From: Halichoerus grypus
Lineage: Eukaryota; Chordata; Mammalia; Carnivora; Phocidae
NCBI RefSeq assembly: GCF_964656455.1
Contig: NC_135714.1
Coordinates: 61,777,850 to 61,841,849 of the forward strand
Direction of reading: 5' to 3'
DNA: 64,000 nt
In this document: positions 38,373-50,125 of the stretch, piece by piece
Position numbering within the stretch: position 1 is the stretch's first letter
Layout of the letters: every line of letters starts with the position of its first letter
Made by a program: the position numbers and the translations under genes
The notes under the pieces: generated by a model
What the model saw: the letters and a program-made list of their open reading frames with translations, nothing else
Told to the model about the DNA's origin: nothing
Databases searched by the model: none

Positions 38373-39027
38373 AAGAAAAAGAAAAGAAATAAAAGGCATC
38401 CAAATTGGTAAGGAAGAAATAAAACTGTCACTATTTGCAGATGACATGATACTTTAGATAGAAAACCCTAAAGACTCCACCAAAAAAATTATTCTAACTG
38501 ATAAATAAATTCAGTAAAATTGCAGGATACAAAATAAACATACAGAAAGCTGTTGCATTTCTAAACACTAATAACAAAGTAGTAGAAAGAGAAATTAAGA
38601 AAACAATCTCAGTTACAATTGCACCAAAAAGAATAATATACCTAGGAATATAATTAAATAAGGAGGTGAAAGACCTATACTCTGAAAACTGTAAGACACT
38701 GGTGAAAGAACCTGAAGACAACACAAACAAATAAAAAGATATACCATGCTCATGGATTGGAAGAATTAATATTGTTAAAATGCCTATACTAGCCAAAGCA
38801 ATCTGCAGATTCAATGCAATTCCTATCAAAATACCAATAGCATTTTTCACAGAAACAGAAAAAACAGCCCTAAAATTTGTATGGAACCAAAAAAGACCCT
38901 AAATAGCCAAAGCAATGTTGAGAAAGAAGAACAAACCTGGAGATAGCACGATCTCAGATTTCAAACTATACTACATACCTGTAGTAATCAAAACAGTATG
39001 GTACTGGCACAAAAATAGATATAGATC

Positions 39028-39204
39028 GAAGCACCTGGGTGGCACAGTTGGTTAAGCATTTTTGTTCAGGTCGTGATCTCAGGGTCATGAGATCAAGCCC
39101 CACATCAGGCTCCATGTTCAGCACAGAGTTTGCATAAGACTCTCTCTCCCTCTGCCCCTCCCACCATCTCTCTCTCTCTAAAATAAACAAATAAATCTTC
39201 TAAA
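39028..39204 (+). mobile_element. SINE in L1-D
   Basis: Diverged CAN-SINE flanked by related sequences (AAAAATAGATATAGATC before, AAAAATAGACACATAGATC after). Confidence 0.9.
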
Positions 39205-40100
39205 AAAAAATAGACACATAGATCAATGGAACAGAATAGACAGCCCAGAAATAAGCCCACTGTTATGTTCTATGACAAAAGAGGCAAGAACATACAATAA
39301 GAAAAAGACAGTCTCTTTTAACAAATGTTGCTGGGAAAACAGGGCAGCTACATGCAAAAGAGTGAAAGTGGACCACTTTCTCACACTATACACAAAAATA
39401 AACTCAAAACAGATTAAAAACCAAAACGTGAGTGGGAGGAGCAAGATGTCGGAGGAGTAGGAGACCTAAATTTTGTCTGGTCCCAGGAATTCAGCTGGAT
39501 AGGGATCAAACCATTCTGAACACCTACGAACTCAACAGGAGATCAAAGAAAAGAATAGCAGCAACTCTCTGAACAGAAAAGCGACCACTTACTGGAACTT
39601 AGAACGTGCGGAGAAGTGAATCCAAGGCGATATTCGGGAAGATAGATGGCAGGGGAGGGGGCCTCCGTCAGCCTCCTACCAGCAAGTGATAGAGCAATGG
39701 AGCACAAAATCGGAACTTCTAGAAGTCGGCTCCACTGAGGGACATCACTCCAGTGGCTAAGCGAGGGGTGGAATCCTCATGGGACAGTGTGGTCTCAGGA
39801 CCCTTGGGGTCACAGGAAGACCAGGGGTGCCTGAGTGTGGCAGAGCTCCCAGGTATCGGAGCAGGGAAACAGGCTGCAGAGACAGAGCCGAGGAGCGGGC
39901 TGTCAGCACGGGGTTGCCATAAAACGTGATCCACGGCACAGCCGTGCCACTGCTCCTCCAGCAAGAACCCAACAAGTGGCAGATCCGGAAAGACTCCCCT
40001 TCCTGCCCTGGGAGGAGCGGCTCGGGAGAGCACCACAGGGATCTGCTGGGTTTGGAGACTCCACACAGGGTCGTGTGCCAGAGATAGAAATGCTCGGTCA

Positions 40101-40304
40101 TGGGCACCTGGGTGGCTCAGTTGGTTAAGCGACTGCCATCGGCTCAGGTCATGATCCTGGAGTCCCGGGATTGAGTCCCACATCAGGCTCCCTGCTCAGC
40201 AGGGAGTCTGCTTCTCCCTCTGACCCTCCTCCCTCTCATGCTCTCTGTCTCTCATTCTCTCTCTCACAAATAAATAAAATCTTTAAAAAACATTAAAAAA
40301 AAAA
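40101..40304 (+). mobile_element. SINE in L1-F 5-prime UTR
   Basis: CAN-SINE with a 15-bp duplication with one mismatch (AGAAATGCTCGGTCA at 40086-40100, AGAAATGCTTGGTCA at 40305-40319). Confidence 0.95.
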
Positions 40305-41460
40305 AGAAATGCTTGGTCACAGGCCGGGTGAGCACAGAGTGCCGCTGGAGACCAGGGAGATGGGAGTGATTGACTGCTTTCTCTGGGGCTGCACTGAGGA
40401 GTGGGGCCCCGAGTTCTTGACTCCTCCAGGGCAGAGATTGGGAGGAGGCCATTTTCACTCTCCTCCTCCAAAGCAGTACGGAAAGCTTGCAGGGAACAAA
40501 AGCTCCCGAGAGCAAACCCGAGCAGATTACTTAGCCCGGACCGGCAAGGGCGGGGCAATTCCACCTGTGACAAAGACATTTGGAAACCACGGCAACAGCC
40601 CCTCCCCCAGAAGATCAGCAAGAACAGCCAGCCAAGACCAAGTTTACCAATCAATGAGAATGGCGGAACTCCAGCACTAAGGGAATACTGCACATAGAAT
40701 TCATGGCTTTTTTTCCCCCTGATTCTTTAGTTTTTCAAAGTTAATTTTTTTTAACTTTCTCTTTTTTTTTTTTGAATTTTTCTTTTTCCCTTTTTCAACC
40801 AACATCTTTTCAATCCCTTTTTTTAAAATGTTTTTTCTTTTTCATTTTTAGAGTCATATTCTATCCCTTCACAGTAGTTAACCTTATTTTTGGTATATAT
40901 ATATAAGTTGTTCTCTCTTTAAAATTTTGGGATACATTTTCCTCTAACAGACCAAAATATACCCTAAATCTCTAGTGTATGGCTTTGTTCTAGCCTCCTG
41001 TCTGATCACATTATCTCCCCCCCTTTTTTTTAAATCCTATTCTTTATTTTTTCAACCAACTTCTTATCTTATCAGTTCCTTTTATAAAATCTTTTATAAT
41101 TTTCATTGTTACAGTCATATTCCATCCCTTCATCGTACTTACCCTTATTTCTGTACATATATAGGCTTCTCTTTCTTTAAAATTTTGGGAGGCACTTTTT
41201 TCTAACAGACCAAAATACACCCAAAATCTAGTGTGTGGCACTGATCTATGCACCAGTCTGATCATATTTGATCATATTCTGTTTTTGTTTGTTTATTTAT
41301 TTTTTATCTTTTTCTTTTTCTTTTTTTCTTTTTTCTTTCTTTCCCTTTCTTTTCCCCCGGTTTCAGGTCTCTTCTGATTTGTTTAGTGTATATTTTTCTG
41401 GGGTCATTGTTACCCTGTTAGCATTTTGTTCTCTCATTCATCTATTTTCCTCTGGATAAA

Positions 41461-42357
41461 ATGATGAGACAGAAAAAATCACCTCAAAAAAAAGAACAAG
41501 AGACATTACCAACTGCCAGGGACCTAATCAATATGGACATTAGTAAGATGTTGGAACTAGAGTTCAGAAGGACGATTTTAAAGATACTAGCTGGGCTTGA
41601 AAAAAGCATGGAAGATAATAGAGAAACCCTTTCTGGAGAAATAAAAGAACTAAAATCTAACCAAGTTGAAATCAAAAAGGCTATTAATGAGGTGCAATAA
41701 AAAATGGAGGCTCTAACTGCTAGGATAAAGGAGGCAGAAGAGAGAATCAGTGAGATAGAAGACCAAATGATGGAAAATAAAGAAGCTGAGAAAAAGAGAG
41801 ATAAACAACTACTGGATCATGAGGGCAGAATTCGAGACATAAGTGATAGCATAAGATGAAAGAATATTAGAATAATTGGGATCCCAAAAGAAGAAGAAAG
41901 AGAGAGGGGGGCAGAAGGTATATTGGAGCAAATTATAGCAGAGAACTTCCCTAATTTGGGGAAGGAAACAGGCATCAAAATCCAGGAGGCACAGAGAACC
42001 CCCCTCAAATTCAATAAAAGTAGGTCAACACCCCGACATCTAATAGTAAAACTTACAAGTCTCAGAGACAAAGAGAAAATCCTGAAAGCAGCTCGGGAGA
42101 AGAGATCTGTAACCTACAATGGAAGAAACATTAGATTGGCAACAGACCTATCCACAGAGACCTGGCAGGCCAGAAAGGACTGGCGTGATATATTCAGAGC
42201 ACTAAAGAAGAAAAATATGCAGCCAAGAATACTATATCCAGCTAGGCTGTCATTGAAATTAGAAGGAGAGATAAAAAGTTTCCAGGACAAACAAAAACTA
42301 AAGGAATTTGCAAACACGAAAACAGCCATACAAGAAATATTGAAAGGGGTCCTCCAA
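41461..42357 (+). pseudogene. L1-F ORF1p relic with lost stop
   Basis: RNA-binding ORF1 relic of 299 codons to the expected end. It starts MMRQKKSPQKKEQE, with a coiled-coil-like region (KMLELEFRRTILKILAGLEKS) and the C-terminal region with ETWQARKDWRDIFRAL. Two in-frame stops break it: TAA at 41698-41700 (a CAA or TCA-type codon in relatives) and TGA at 41857-41859 (codon 133, shared with H). The normal terminator is lost: codon 299 is CAA at 42355-42357, where H has TAA. The frame therefore continues into ORF2. Confidence 0.9.
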
Positions 42358-42438
42358 GCAAAGAAAGAGCCTAAAAGTAAGATAGACCAGAAAGGAACAC
42401 AGACAATATACAGTAACAGTCACCTTTCAGGCAATACA

Positions 42439-45400
42439 ATGGCAATAATTCTATCTTTCAACAGTTACCCTGAATGTAAATGGGCTAAATGCCCCAATCA
42501 AAAGACACAGGCTATCAGATTGGATAAAAAACAAGACCCATCAATATGCTGTCTGCAAGAGACTCATTTTAGACCCAAAGACACCCCCAGATTGAAAGTG
42601 AGGGGGTGGAAAACAATTTACCATGCTAATGGACACCAAAGGAAAGCTGGGGTGGCAATCCCTATATCAGACAAATTAGATTTTAAACCAAAGACTATAA
42701 TAAGAGATGAGGAAGGACACTATATCATACTTAAAGGGTCTATCCAACAAGAAGATCTAACAATTGTAAGTATCTATGCCCCTAACATGGGAGCAGCCAA
42801 TTATATAAGCCAATTAATAACAAAAGCAAAGAAACACATTGACAACAATACAATACAGAGGGGGACTTTAACACCCCCTTCACTGAAATGGACAGATCAT
42901 CTAAGCAAAAGATCAACAAGGATATAAAGACTTTAAATGACACACTGGACCAAATGGACTTCACAGACATATTCAGAACATTCCATCCCAAAGCAACAGA
43001 ATACACATTCTTCTCTGGTGCCCATAGAACATTCTCCAGAATAGATCACATCCTAGGTCACAAATCAGGTTTCAACTGGTACCAAAAGATGGGGATCATT
43101 CCCTGTATACTTTCAGACCACAGTGCTTTGAAACTAGAACTCAATCACAAGAGGAAAGTCGGAAAGAATTCAAATATATGGAGGCTAAAAAGCATCCTAC
43201 TAAAGAATGAATGGGTCAACCAGGAAATTAAAGAATAATTTAAAAAATTCTTGGAAACAAATGAAAATGAAAACACAACTATTCAAAATCTTTGGGATGC
43301 AGCAAAGGCAGTCCTAAGAGGAAAGTATATAGTGATACAAGCCTTTCTCAAGAAACAAGAAAGGTCTCAAATACACAACCTAACCCTACACCTAAAGGAG
43401 CTGGAGAAAGAATAGCAAATAAACCCTAAACCCAGCAGGAAAAGAGAAATAATAAAGATCAGAGCAGAAATCAATGAAATAGAAACCAAAGGAACAGTAG
43501 AACAGATCAACGAAACTAGGAGCTGGGTCTTTGAAAGAATTAACAACGTTGATAAACCCTGGGCCAGACTTATCAAAAAGAAAAGAGAAATGACCCAAAT
43601 CAACAAAATCATGAATGAAAGAGGACAGATCACAACCAACACCAAAGAAATACAAACAATTCTAAGAACATATTATGAGCAACTCTATGCCAGCAAATTA
43701 GATAACCTGGAAGAAACGGATGCATTCCTAGAGATGTATCAACTACCAAAACTGAACCAGGAAGAAATAGAAAACCTGAACAGACCTATAAACACTAAGG
43801 AAATTGAAGCAGTCATCAAAAATCTCCCAAAAAACAAAAGGCCAGGGCCAGATGGCTTCCCAGGGGAATTCTACCAAACATTTCAAGAAGAATTAATACC
43901 TATTCTTCTGAAACTCTTCCAAAAAATAGAAATGGAAGGAAAACTTCCAAACTCGTTTTAGGAGGCCACCATTACCTTGATCCCAAAACCAGACAAAGAC
44001 CCCATCAAAAAGGAGAATTACAGACCAATATCCCTGATGAACATGGAAGCAAAAATTCTCACCAAAATACTACCCAATAGGATCCAACAGTACATGAAAA
44101 GGATTATTCACCACGACCAAGTGGGATTTATCCCTGGGCTGCAAGGCTGGTTCAACATCCGCAAATCAATCAATGTGATACAATACATTAATAAAAGAAA
44201 GAACAAGAACCCTCTGATCCTCTAAATAGATGCAGAAAAAGCATTTGACAAAGCACAGCATCCTTTCTTGATCAAAACTCTTCAGAGTATAGGGAGAGAA
44301 GGCACATACCTCAATATCATAAAAGCCATCTATAAAAAATGCACAGCAAATATCATTCTGAATGGGGAAAAACTGAGAGCTTTCCCCCTAAGGTCAGGAA
44401 TGCGGCAGGGAGGTCCACTATCACCACTGCTATTCAACATAGTACTAGAAGTCCTAGCCACAGCAATCAGACAACAAAAAGAAATAAAAGGCATCTGAAT
44501 CGGCAAAGAAGAAGTCAAACTCTCACTGTTTGCAGATGATATGATACTTTATGTGGAAAACCCAAAAGACTCCACCCCAAAACTGCTAGAACTCATACAG
44601 GAATTCAGTAAAGTGGCAGGATTAAAATCAATGCACACAAATCAGTGGCATTCCTATACACCAACAACAAGATAGAAGAAAGAGAAATGAAGGAGTCGAT
44701 CCCATTTACAGTTGCACCCAAAACCATAAGATACCTCGGAATAAATCTAACCAAAGAGGCAAAGAATCTGTACTCAGAAAACTATAAAATACTCATGAAA
44801 GAAATTGAGGAAGACACAAAGAAATGGGAAAACGTTCCATGCTCATGGATTGGAAGAACAAATATGGTGAAGATGTCAATGCTACCTAGAGCAATCTACA
44901 CATTCAATGCAATTCCTATCAAAATACCATCCACTTTTTTCAAAGAAATGGAACAAATAATCCTAAAATTTGTATGGAACCAGAAAAGACCCCAAATAGC
45001 CAGAGGAATGTTCAAAAAGAAAAGCAAAGCTGGTGGCATCACAATTCCGGACTTCAAGCTCTATTACAAAGCTGTCATCATCAAGACAGTATGGTACTGG
45101 CACAAAACAGACACATAGATCAATGGAACAGAATAGAGAGCCCAGAAATGGACCCTCAACTCTATGGTCAACTAATCTTTGACAAAGCAGGAAAGAATGT
45201 CCAATGGAAAAAAGACAGTCTCTTCAACAAATGGTGTTGGGAAAATTGGACAGCCACATGCAGAAGAATGAAACTGGACCATTTCCTTACACCACACACA
45301 AAAATAGACTCCAAATGGTTGAAAGACCTCAATGTGAGACAGGAGTCCATCAAAATCCTAAAGGAGAACACAGGCAGCAACCTCTTCGACCTCAGCCGCA

Positions 45401-46392
45401 GCAACTTCTTGCTAGAAACATCGCCAAAGGCAAGGGAAGCAAGGGCAAAAATGAACTATTGGGACTTCATCAAGATAAAAAGCTTTTGCACAGCAGAAGA
45501 AACAGTCAACAAAACCAAAAGACAACCGATAGAATGAGAGAAGATATTTGCAAATGACATATCAGATAAAGGGCTAGTATCCAAAATCTATAAAGAACTT
45601 ATCAAACTCAGCAACCAAAGAACAAATGATCCAATCAAGAAGTGGGCAGAAGACATGAACAGACATTTCTGCAAAGAAGACATCCAAATGGCCAACAGAC
45701 ATGTGAAAAGGTGTTCAACATCGCTCAGCATCAGGGAAATCCAAATCAAAACCTCAATGAGATACCACCTCACACCAGTCAGAATGGCTAAAATTAACAA
45801 GTCAGGAAATGCCAGATGTTGGCCGGGATGCGGAGAAAGGGGAACCCTCCTACACTGTTGGTGGGAATGCAAACTGGTGTAGCCACTCTTGAAAACAGTA
45901 TGGAGGTTCCTCAAAAAGTTGAAAATAGAGCTACCCTATGACCCAGCAATTGCACTACTGGGTATTTACCCCAAAGATACAAATGTAGGGATCCGAAGGG
46001 GTACGTGCACCCTGATGTTCATAGCAGCAATGTCCACAATAGCCAAACTGTGGAAAGAGCCAAGAAGTCGATTGACAGATGAATGGATAAAGAAGATGTG
46101 GTATATATATACAATGGAATATTATGCAGCCATCAAAAGGAATGAAATCTTGCCCCACATTGGGCTCCCTGCTTGTCGGGAAGCCTGCTTCTCTCTTTCG
46201 CACTCCCCCTGCTTGTGTTCCCTCTCTTGCTGTCTCTCTCTCTGTCAAATAAATAAATAAAATCTTTAAAAAAAAAAAAAAAAGAATGAAATCTTGCCAT
46301 TTGCAACGACGTGGATAGAAATGGAGGGTATTATGCTGAGCGAAATAAGTCAATCAGAGAAAGACATGTATCATATGACCTCACTGGTATGA
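42439..46392 (+). pseudogene. L1-F ORF2p relic
   Basis: Endonuclease/RT relic. The ATG at 42439 is in frame with ORF1 and, after a 2-base and a 1-base loss relative to other copies, rejoins the endonuclease frame (CCLQETHFRPKDTPRL) up to a break near 42860. The RT domain shows [13 protein letters not shown] (about 44120), [11 protein letters not shown] in place of the usual [11 protein letters not shown], and FADD near 44530. The C-terminal region lies at 44645-46140. Stops at 43959 and 44223 and several frameshifts inactivate it. A 5-prime-truncated SINE (46155-46283) splits the last 80 codons. Confidence 0.9.
46155..46283 (+). mobile_element. 5-prime-truncated SINE in L1-F ORF2
   Basis: The element begins in the middle of a CAN-SINE (CCACATTGGGCTCCCTGC), so the tRNA-like head is missing. 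A full A-tail and a 15-bp duplication (GAATGAAATCTTGCC at 46140-46154 and 46284-46298) show that it inserted in this shortened form. Confidence 0.95.
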
Positions 46393-46737
46393 GGAATTCT
46401 TAATCTCAGGAAACAAACTGAGGGTTGCTGGAGTGGTGGGGGGTGGGAGGGATGGGGTGGCTGGGTGATAGACATTGGGGAGGGTATATGCTATGGTGAT
46501 TGCTGTGAATTGTGTAAGACTGTTGAATTACAGACCTGTACCTCTGAAACAAATAATACATTGTATGTAAAAAAAAAAAAAAAAAAAAAGAAGAAGAAGA
46601 AGAAGATAGCAGGAAGGGATAAATGAAGGGGGGGACATTGGAGGGGGAGATGAACCATGAGAGACTATGGACTCTGAGAAACAAACTGAGGGTTCTAGAG
46701 GAGAGGGTGGTGATGGGTATTAAAGAGGGCATGTATT

Positions 46738-46939
46738 GGGCACCTGGGTGGCTCAGTCGGTTGAGCAACTGCCTTCGGCTCAGGTCATGATCCTGGAGTC
46801 CCGGGATCGAGTCCCGCATCAGGCTCCCTGCTCAGCGGGGAGTCTGCTTCTCCCTCTGACCCTCCTCCCCTCATGTGCTCTCTCTCTCTCTCTCTCATTC
46901 TCTCTCTCAAATAAATAAATAAAATCTTTAAAAAAAAAA
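46738..46939 (+). mobile_element. SINE in L1-F 3-prime UTR
   Basis: CAN-SINE with a 16-bp duplication with one mismatch (AAAGAGGGCATGTATT at 46722-46737, AAAGAGGGCATGTACT at 46940-46955), in the second 3-prime UTR module. Confidence 0.96.
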
Positions 46940-48226
46940 AAAGAGGGCATGTACTGAATGGAGCACTGGCTGTTATACGCAAACAATGAATCATGGAACA
47001 CTACATCAAAAACTAATGATGTAATGTATGGTGATTAACATAACATAATAAAATAAATAAAATAAAAATAAATAAAAACAAAACGTGAGATCTAAAGCCA
47101 TAAAACTCCTGAAAATAAACATGCAGTCATCTCTTGGACACCGTCTTAGCAACATATTTATGGATATATCTACTCATGCCAGGGAAACAAAAGCAAACAT
47201 AAATTATTGTGACCACATCAAAATAAAAAACTTTTGCACAGCAAAGGAAACAATCAAAGCAAAAAGGCAGCCAACTGAATGGGAGAAGATATTTGCAAAT
47301 GATATATCCAACAAGGGGTTAATACCCTAAATATAAAAAGAACTTATGGAATTCAACACCAGAGAAGCAAACAATCCAAATAAAAAATGGGCAGAGGACC
47401 TGAATAGACATTTTTCCAAAGAAGATATCCATATGGCCAACAGACACATGAAAAGATGCTCAACATCACTGATCATCAGTGAAATGAAAATCAAAACACA
47501 ATGAGATATCACCTCATACTAGTCAGAATGGTTAGTATCCAAAAGACAAGAAATAACAAATATTGGTGAGGATATGGAGAAAAGGGAACCCTGTGCATCC
47601 AAAAACTGGGTAGAAATGTAAATTGGTGCAACCTATGTACAAAACAGTAAGGAGATTCCCCCCACCCCAAAATAAAAATAGAAAAACCAAATGATCCGGT
47701 AATTCCACTACTGGGCATTTACCCAAAGAAAACAAAAACACTATCTGGAAAAGATATATGTACCCTTATGGTTATTACAGCAATATTTACAATAGCCAAG
47801 ATATAGAATCAACCCATGTCCAGTGACAAATGAAAGAAGAAAATGTGGTGTATATATACACAATGGAATATTACTTAGCCATAAAAAAGGAGTAGAATCT
47901 TGTCATTTTTGACAACACGGATGGACCTAGAAAGTATAAGAAATAAGTCTTATACTTATTTATATATATTTGTGTATATATATATATATATATATTTGAC
48001 TTATATCTGAAATAAGTCGGACAGAGAAAGTCAAATATCACATGATTTCACTTACATGTGAAATCTAAAAAACAAACAAACAAAATAACAAACAGACTCT
48101 TAAATACAGAAAACAAACTGGTGGTTGCCAGAGGGGAGGGGAGTGGGGGATGGGCAAAAAAGATTAAGAGATGCAAACTTCCAATTATAAAATAAATAAG
48201 TCACATAGATTAAAGTACACTATAGG

Positions 48227-48288
48227 ATCAAAAACTAATGATGTAATGTACGGTGATTAATATAACATAATAAAATAAAATTTTTTAA
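48227..48288 (+). mobile_element. 62-bp L1 3-prime tip insertion
   Basis: Only the final ~40 bp of the young-L1 3-prime UTR (ATCAAAAACTAATGATGTAA) and its tail, flanked by an exact 15-bp duplication (AAAGTACACTATAGG at 48212-48226 and 48289-48303) in the 3-prime UTR of L1-D. Confidence 0.95.
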
Positions 48289-48485
48289 AAAGTACACTAT
48301 AGGGAATATAGTCAATAAAATTATAACAACATTGTATGGTGACAAATGGTGACTATAGCTACCATGAGAGCACTGAGAAATGTATAGAACTATTGAATCA
48401 ATACGTTGTATGCCTGAAACTAATATAATGTTGTATGCCAATTATAGTTCAAAAATAAAAAAATGTGTTCCCCCCAAAATAAAAA

Positions 48486-49897
48486 ATAAAGCATTGTTGA
48501 AAGAAGTTAAAGATAGAAAGGTATCACATGTTCATGGATTGGAAGACTTAAAGTTCTCAAAATGTCCCTACTACCTAAAGCAATCTACAAATTCAATGCA
48601 ATTCCCATCAAAATCCTAATAGCATTTTTTGCAGAAATAGAAAAAAAAAATCTTAAAATTCATATGGAATTTCAAATGACCCCTAATAATCAAAACAATC
48701 TTGAGAAAGAAAAACAAAGCTAAAGGCTTTACACTTCCTTACTTCAAAACTTACCACAAGCTGCAGTAATCAAAACACTATGATACTGGCATAAAGATAG
48801 ATATGGGCCAATGGAACAGAATATAGAGCCCCAAAATAAACCCTTACATATATGGTCAAACAGTCTTCTGCAAGAGTGCCAAGACTATACAATGCAGAAG
48901 AAAAAAAGTCTCTTCAACAAATGGTGTTGGGAAAGCTGGATATCCATATACAAAAGAATTAAGTTGGATCCTTACCATATACCTTACACCATATAGAAAA
49001 ATTAATTCTAATTGAATTAAAGACCTTAATGTAGGACCTGAAACTATAAAATTCCTAGCAGAAAACTTAGGGGAGAAGCTTCATGACTTTGGATTTGGTA
49101 ATGATTTCTGGGATATGAGACTAAAGGAACAGATAACAAAAGCAAAAATAGACAAATGGCACTACATCAATTTTAAAACTTGTGTACAGCAAAGGAAATA
49201 ATCAACAGAGTGAAAAGGCTACCTATGGTATGTGAGAAAATATTTGCAAACTGTATTATTTAGCAAGGGGTTAATATCCAGAATATATAAAGAACTCCGA
49301 AAATTCATCAACAACAAATAACCTGATTTAAAGATGGGCAAATGACTTGAATAAACATTCCTCCAAAAAAGATATACAAATAGCTTACAAGCATATGAAA
49401 AGATGCTCAACATCAGTGATTATGAGAGAAATGCAAATCAAAGCCACAATGAGAAATTATCTCATACTCGTTTGGATGGCCACTATCAAAAACACAGAAA
49501 ATAACAAGTGTTGAAAAGAATGTGGAGAAACTGAAACTCTTGTGCATCATTGGTGGGAATGTAAATTGATACAGCCATTACGGAAAACAGTGTAAAGGTT
49601 ACTCAAAAAATTAAAAATAAAATTACCATATGATCCAGCAACCCAACTTCTGAGTATATATAGCCAAGGAACTGAAAACAAAATTTCAAAGAGTTATTTG
49701 CACACACATGTTCACTGCAGCATTATTCATGAAGCCAAGAGGTAGAAGCAACCTAAACGTCCATTGAAGAATGGATGAATAAAAGTGTGGTATACACATA
49801 CAATGGAATATTACTCAGCCTTGAAGAAGATGAAAATCCTGCCATTTGCAACAACACGGATAGCCCCTGAAGGTATTATGCGAAGTGAAATAAGCCA

Positions 49898-49937
<40 letters not shown>

Positions 49938-50125
49938 ACACTTGCATGATTCCCTATTAGGTATCTAAGTAGTCAAACTTTTAGAAAGAGAAAAAAGAAT
50001 GGTGCTTGCCAGGGGCTGGGGAAGGGAAAAAAGAGTTTCTGTTCAATGGGTACAGAATTTCAGTTTTGCAAGATGAAAAATTCTAAGAGATCTATTGCAC
50101 AACAATGTATATAGAGTTAGTTAAC
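48486..50125 (+). mobile_element. L1-J: old 5-prime-truncated L1
   Basis: Begins in the RT/thumb part of ORF2 (GTTCATGGATTGGAAGACTTAA), continues through late ORF2 (GGAATATTACTCAGCC at about 49805) and ends in a 3-prime UTR with GTGCTTGCCAGGGGCTGGGG. Diverged and full of stops; an older family than A, C, F, G or H. It abuts the end of L1-D. Confidence 0.87.
49897..49936 (+). repeat. (AC)n microsatellite
   Basis: About 20 AC units within the ORF2 end of L1-J, after AAATAAGCCAG. Confidence 0.96.

Larger units (their letters stand above)
39433..47078 (+). mobile_element. L1-F: full-length L1 carrying three SINEs
   Basis: A complete L1 of the younger lineage, flanked by an 11-bp duplication (CAAAACGTGAG at 39422-39432 and 47079-47089) of L1-D ORF2. 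The 5-prime UTR (39433-41460) is GC-rich at first and then T-rich, with two copies of a ~230-bp module (about 40795-41040 and 41055-41290). ORF1 and ORF2 relics follow, then a two-part 3-prime UTR (46393-47060). SINEs at 40101-40304, 46155-46283 and 46738-46939 came later. Confidence 0.95.
35700..47960 (+). pseudogene. L1-D ORF2 relic (split)
   Basis: Pieces of an ancient endonuclease/RT protein relic in order: the endonuclease (TTCTTCTTGAGTACACATGG at about 36239), the finger and palm of RT with a recognisable GCATATTCTCACCATTCC-type block at about 37690, and a mutated FADD region near 37800. A second RT-like stretch follows at 38090-38175 and 38386-38500 (GCAGATGACATGATACTTTAG). The thumb is at about 38640-38940 and the C-terminal part at 47079-47960. 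RT motifs appear twice (37800 and 38440), so either part of ORF2 was duplicated or a second truncated L1 begins near 38060. No reading frame survives beyond short lengths. Confidence 0.7.
26310..48468 (+). mobile_element. L1-D: ancient L1 split by many later insertions
   Basis: An L1MA-like element whose pieces stay in order over 22 kb. They are: 5-prime UTR (about 26310-26820), ORF1 (26820-26998, 33694-34620), ORF2 (about 35700-36379, 36593-37218, 37429-38176, 38373-39027, 39205-39432, 47079-47960) and 3-prime UTR (to about 48468). Interruptions are L1-C, L1-E, L1-F, five SINEs and a 62-bp L1 tip. The exact 5-prime start is uncertain. Removing the insertions would leave about 6-7 kb, a normal L1 length. 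Confidence 0.82.
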
